A stretch of DNA of 32,502 nt from Burkholderiaceae bacterium (GTDB lineage: Bacteria; Pseudomonadota; Gammaproteobacteria; Burkholderiales; Burkholderiaceae_F), in contig JACCZX010000092.1 of the NCBI GenBank assembly GCA_013695705.1, positions 1 through 32,502 on the forward strand. The letters run 5' to 3'. The position numbers and the translations under genes are program-made. The stretch's first letter is position 1. Each line of letters begins with the position of its first letter. The notes beneath the pieces were generated by a model. It was given only the letters and a program-made list of their open reading frames with translations, made no database searches and was not told the origin of the DNA. Positions 29,669-32,502 of the stretch are shown here, piece after piece.

Positions 29669-32502
29669 ATGCAATCGAGCGGCGGACTTACCGATACGCG
29701 CGGCTTGCGCAAGCCGGCACACGATCAGTTCGATCTGCGCGTCGCCTTCGCAGCTGAGCGACGGTTGTTGCCCGCGCTGCTGTTAGTTGGGGCGGTGGCA
29801 GCGTTCGCTTCGATGCGAGCCGGCGCCAATGCGCTCGCAATTGCGTGGCTGGTGCTCTACGGTGTCAACGCGGCGATCCGCTTTGTGATTGCAACGGAAT
29901 ACGTTACGGCGCGTCGCGCGCTACTGGCAAACACGCGCGGCGGCAAAATTTATCTGACCACCGCCGTCGTCGACGTCGCGCTCTGGACGCTGCTGCTCGC
30001 GTTGGTTCCAAACCCTGCAGCGTTTGTCTCCGGTCCGGGTGCTTACGCCGCCGCCGGTGCAGTGTTGCTGGCATCGTTGAGTTACGGCGGATGGCCACGA
30101 GTATGGACGATCTACGTGCTGGCATGGATCGGAGTATTCGCGATCGGTGCATGGCGCGCAGAGGGCGACATGCCGACATTTGTAATGGGTTTCCCTCTAT
30201 GGCTACTGGCCGCGTGGTGGATCGGCCGCCAGCAACCGATGGCGCGCCATGTCGAGCGCAATGTGCAGCAGACAATGGCCAGCAATCTGACGCGTTTCGG
30301 CTGGCAGGCGGCAATTCACGCAATGCCGACTCCGGTCATCGTCGTGCGCAACGATCGCGTAGTCGAAGTTAATCGCTCCGCGTGCGAATTTATCGGCCGA
30401 GGTGAGCAGGCTATCGTCGGTAACCTGGTCGCCGAGTGTTTGATCGCCGATCCGGCCGATGCGCTCGACCCCGTCAAGCATCCGTCGAAATCGAGCGTGG
30501 AGGTGGAAATGCAGCCGGCCGGCCGCACTTTCGACGGCGCCGTGTGGAGCGGCCGTGTGCGCTTCATGGAGCCAGGACGTGAATCTTCGGTCATCGTGAT
30601 CGCGTTGACCAAGGCTGCGCACGACCCGATGGGTCCCGCGCGATTGCTCGAAGACGCGCGCCGCTTCGCCCAATGGATGGGCGGCACGCAGGGACTCCCC
30701 TGGTATCGGGACGAGAGCGGAGAACTCGTGTTGCCGCGCGAGTTTCCGGCGCCGCCCGATCGTTTGCAGGCCGGCGACCCGATCGAGTTTCCGCTCGGCT
30801 ATTTACTGCCCGAATCAGAGCGTGCGCGCATCAATGGCGTCTATAAGGAATTTCTGCGCGCCGGTGCAGTGTTCGACGAGCACATGAGCTTGCGCGATAC
30901 CGGCGGCGTCGCTCGACTGGTGCGCGTCATCTGTGCGACGCGCCCGCCGGTCGGCAATGCAGTTGCGCCGGTCATCGGCACGATCGCTGCGGCGAAGGCC
31001 GTGCAAGAGCGGCCGCTCGACGCCACGGCCGATCTACTTGCGCGCTTGCCGGTGTTGGTGTGGTTGGTTGACGCGCAGGGGCGCGTAGTTCACGCCCAAA
31101 GCACCGACCCGCGTCGCTGGGGACTGCGCGTTGAAACACGCTTGCGCCCGCAGTGGGACGAGGCGTTCGAGTTCAAGAGCGAATCGCGCGCGGCAATGCT
31201 GAGCGCGCTGCAAAAGTCCCTCGCCGGCACGCCGGTATTCGATGTCGTCAATGCGCGCACTAGCCGCTCGGGTGGGCGCCTGGCTTTGCGCAGCCACTTT
31301 GTTCCTTACACCAGCAACGATCCAAGCAAGAAGCTGCAGGCGGTGCTGGTGCTCGACACTATTGCATCGCACACCGAATTGATCGAGCTTGATCGACTCA
31401 AGCGCAGCAAGTCGCAGTACAAATCGCTGGTCGAAGCGTCGGCGAATCTGATTTGGGCGTGCGACGATAAATTCATGGTCACCTTCGTCAGCCGCCGCGC
31501 AACGCGCGAGATTTACGGATACGAAATGCGCGAGCTGCTCGGCCGCTCGGTCGAAGTGCTGCTGCCCTCCGATATCGATCAGCCTGCGGTCGGCATCGCC
31601 TTCGAAGCGTTGCGCGAGGGCAAGCCGATTCGCGATCTGGAGGCGGTGCACATGACGCGGGGCGGGCGGCGGCTGATCGTGTCGATCAGCGCGGCTCCGC
31701 TGCGGAGGCCCGATGGCACGTTCGCCGGCGCGATTGGCATGAACGCCGATCTGACCGCACTCAAGTCGCGCGAGCGGCGACTCTCCGAAGCGCTGCGTGT
31801 CGAGCGTACCGTCCTTGATTCAGCGGGCCAGGCGATCGCGGTTGTAAAGCTCGGCATCGTGCAGCGTTGCAACGATGCGTTCCTGCGCCTTGTAGGCTTG
31901 CCGCCCGACGAGCTGTCACACACGCAGCTCACCGATTGCCTGCTCGAGCCCGACGACTGGCGCGACATCACCGTGGCTGCGGAGGAAGCGGGTGTGCGCG
32001 ACCAAGCCGTCGTGCGTGAACTGCGCGTGCAGCGCGGCGCCAAGCTGACGCAGGGACTAAACGAGGGCGCGGCGTGGTGCCAGATTACTGCACGCTCGAT
32101 TGCGCCCGGCGAGTTCGTGCTGGTGATTGCCGACATCGACACACTGAAGCAGCGCGAGGCCAATGCGCTTCATGAAGCGCAGCACGATGAGCTCACCGGT
32201 CTTCCAAATCGCCGCTTGCTGGCCGAGCGCGCGGCCTCGGCACTGGCGACATCTGAGTTGCGCAATGTCAGCTGCGCGGTGTTGGCGATTGATCTCGATG
32301 GATTCAAGGACATCAACGACCAGTACGGCCACGATGTTGGCGATCTGATGCTGCGCGAAATTGCTGTACGACTGGCGCGCGTGATGCGACCGCAGGACAC
32401 CGTGGCGCGGCGAGGCGGCGACGAGTTCGCGGTACTGGCGCCCGATGTTGGCTCGCGCCTCGAGGTAGAAAAAATTTCACTGCGGTTGTTGCAGGCCGTG
32501 TC
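29669..32502 (+). CDS. Membrane multi-PAS GGDEF protein, partial at window end
   Basis: Open frame from ATG 29669 to the window edge: MQSSGGLTDTRGLRKPAHDQFDLRVAFAAERRLLPALLLVG...SLVEASANLIWACDDKFMVTFVSRRATREIYGYEMRELLGR...QHDELTGLPNRRLL...RPQDTVARRGGDEFAVLAPD. Not in ORF track because no stop lies in the window. Confidence 0.92.
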   Translation, partial: MQSSGGLTDTRGLRKPAHDQFDLRVAFAAERRLLPALLLVGAVAAFASMRAGANALAIAWLVLYGVNAAIRFVIATEYVTARRALLANTRGGKIYLTTAVVDVALWTLLLALVPNPAAFVSGPGAYAAAGAVLLASLSYGGWPRVWTIYVLAWIGVFAIGAWRAEGDMPTFVMGFPLWLLAAWWIGRQQPMARHVERNVQQTMASNLTRFGWQAAIHAMPTPVIVVRNDRVVEVNRSACEFIGRGEQAIVGNLVAECLIADPADALDPVKHPSKSSVEVEMQPAGRTFDGAVWSGRVRFMEPGRESSVIVIALTKAAHDPMGPARLLEDARRFAQWMGGTQGLPWYRDESGELVLPREFPAPPDRLQAGDPIEFPLGYLLPESERARINGVYKEFLRAGAVFDEHMSLRDTGGVARLVRVICATRPPVGNAVAPVIGTIAAAKAVQERPLDATADLLARLPVLVWLVDAQGRVVHAQSTDPRRWGLRVETRLRPQWDEAFEFKSESRAAMLSALQKSLAGTPVFDVVNARTSRSGGRLALRSHFVPYTSNDPSKKLQAVLVLDTIASHTELIELDRLKRSKSQYKSLVEASANLIWACDDKFMVTFVSRRATREIYGYEMRELLGRSVEVLLPSDIDQPAVGIAFEALREGKPIRDLEAVHMTRGGRRLIVSISAAPLRRPDGTFAGAIGMNADLTALKSRERRLSEALRVERTVLDSAGQAIAVVKLGIVQRCNDAFLRLVGLPPDELSHTQLTDCLLEPDDWRDITVAAEEAGVRDQAVVRELRVQRGAKLTQGLNEGAAWCQITARSIAPGEFVLVIADIDTLKQREANALHEAQHDELTGLPNRRLLAERAASALATSELRNVSCAVLAIDLDGFKDINDQYGHDVGDLMLREIAVRLARVMRPQDTVARRGGDEFAVLAPDVGSRLEVEKISLRLLQAV

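Noticed and set aside
1-32502. CRISPR, prophage, transposase, toxin-antitoxin or defence island
   Set aside because: No repeat arrays, integrases, transposases or defence-type domains seen in any frame; the content is mostly core chromosomal genes.

Overview
The window looks like a conserved chromosomal region from a high-GC, betaproteobacterium-like genome (lineage inferred from gene content and protein character only). On the minus strand it holds most of a dcw (division and cell wall) cluster, mraZ-rsmH-ftsL-ftsI-murE-murF-mraY-murD-ftsW, with ftsW running off the left edge. Upstream is a type II NADH dehydrogenase and a minus-strand RNase P RNA gene (rnpB) that the ORF track covers with a spurious N-terminal extension. 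The rest comprises: a REC-histidine kinase plus a NarL-type regulator; a 186-bp nested palindrome; a NatAB-like ABC exporter with a TAP-like lipoprotein hydrolase; a quinone oxidoreductase; DoxX; class I FBPase; aminopeptidase N; an EamA transporter; a GlcG/HbpS-like protein; an M20 peptidase; GluQRS; and two tandem, paralogous membrane PAS-GGDEF proteins. The second GGDEF protein runs off the right edge and is missing from the ORF track. I see no phage, CRISPR, transposase or defence system. The best leads are the unusual RNase P RNA (no recognisable P13/P14, changed CR-I with a compensated P4 pair), the 186-bp nested palindrome, two strong hairpins between mraZ and rsmH, and a possible gene remnant between fbp and doxX.
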